Position numbers and translations under genes: made by a program | Shown: positions 6,201 to 6,228 of the stretch, piece by piece | Position numbering within the stretch: the first letter of the stretch is position 1 | Layout: every line of letters begins with the position of its first letter | The notes under the pieces: generated by a model | Database searches by the model: none | The model's input: only the letters and a program-made list of their open reading frames with translations | Told to the model about the DNA's origin: nothing | Assembly: GCA_937873285.1 (NCBI GenBank) | Contig: CALMNV010000199.1 | Span: forward strand, 1-6,228 | DNA length: 6,228 nucleotides | Reading direction: 5' to 3' | From: an uncultured Intrasporangium sp. | Lineage (GTDB): Bacteria > Actinomycetota > Actinomycetes > Actinomycetales > Dermatophilaceae

Positions 6201-6228
6201 GCCCCTGCTGCGGACCGCCCGGACGAGC

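Overview
This window looks like an ordinary stretch of chromosome from a high-GC actinobacterium. The evidence is a strong G/C bias at third codon positions, long open frames on the strand opposite real genes (typical of GC-rich DNA), a Gram-positive-style lipoprotein sugar-binding protein, GAGG/AAGGAG ribosome binding sites and a GTG start. The amino-acid style of the proteins suggests Micrococcales or a relative, but that is only an impression. I see no mobile element, CRISPR array, tRNA or rRNA.

Positions 1-3140 (minus strand) hold a carbohydrate ABC importer operon read right to left. A lipoprotein substrate-binding protein (3140 to 1803) is followed by a 93-base gap with a strong hairpin. 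Next come a MalF-type permease (1709 to 726) and a MalG-type permease (729 to the window edge, C-terminus missing), which overlap by ATGA. By sequence style the three resemble the AglE/AglF/AglG alpha-glucoside importers of the CUT1 family. No ATPase or regulator gene is in view. They may lie beyond position 1, or the transporter may share a MsiK-type ATPase as many actinobacterial CUT1 systems do.

Positions 3141-3406 are a divergent intergenic region. It holds a plausible promoter for the sugar operon, several small inverted repeats that could be operators, and the ribosome binding site of the rightward gene.

Positions 3407-3925 (plus strand) encode a small beta-class carbonic anhydrase with all expected zinc and dyad residues. 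Its stop codon is separated by only 7 bases from the end of a convergent gene. A small GC hairpin sits in the junction, with the neighbour's stop codon in its loop.

Positions 3933-6200 (minus strand), possibly extending past the right edge, encode a polytopic membrane protein of about 755 residues. It has an Asp/His-containing extracytoplasmic loop and a C-terminal extracytoplasmic domain, an architecture like GT-C glycosyltransferases. Its substrate is unknown and it is the least understood gene here.

The three units (sugar importer, carbonic anhydrase, membrane protein) show no clear functional link. I found no convincing new system. The points most worth checking are the intra-operon hairpin, the GT-C-like protein and the candidate operators of the divergent region.
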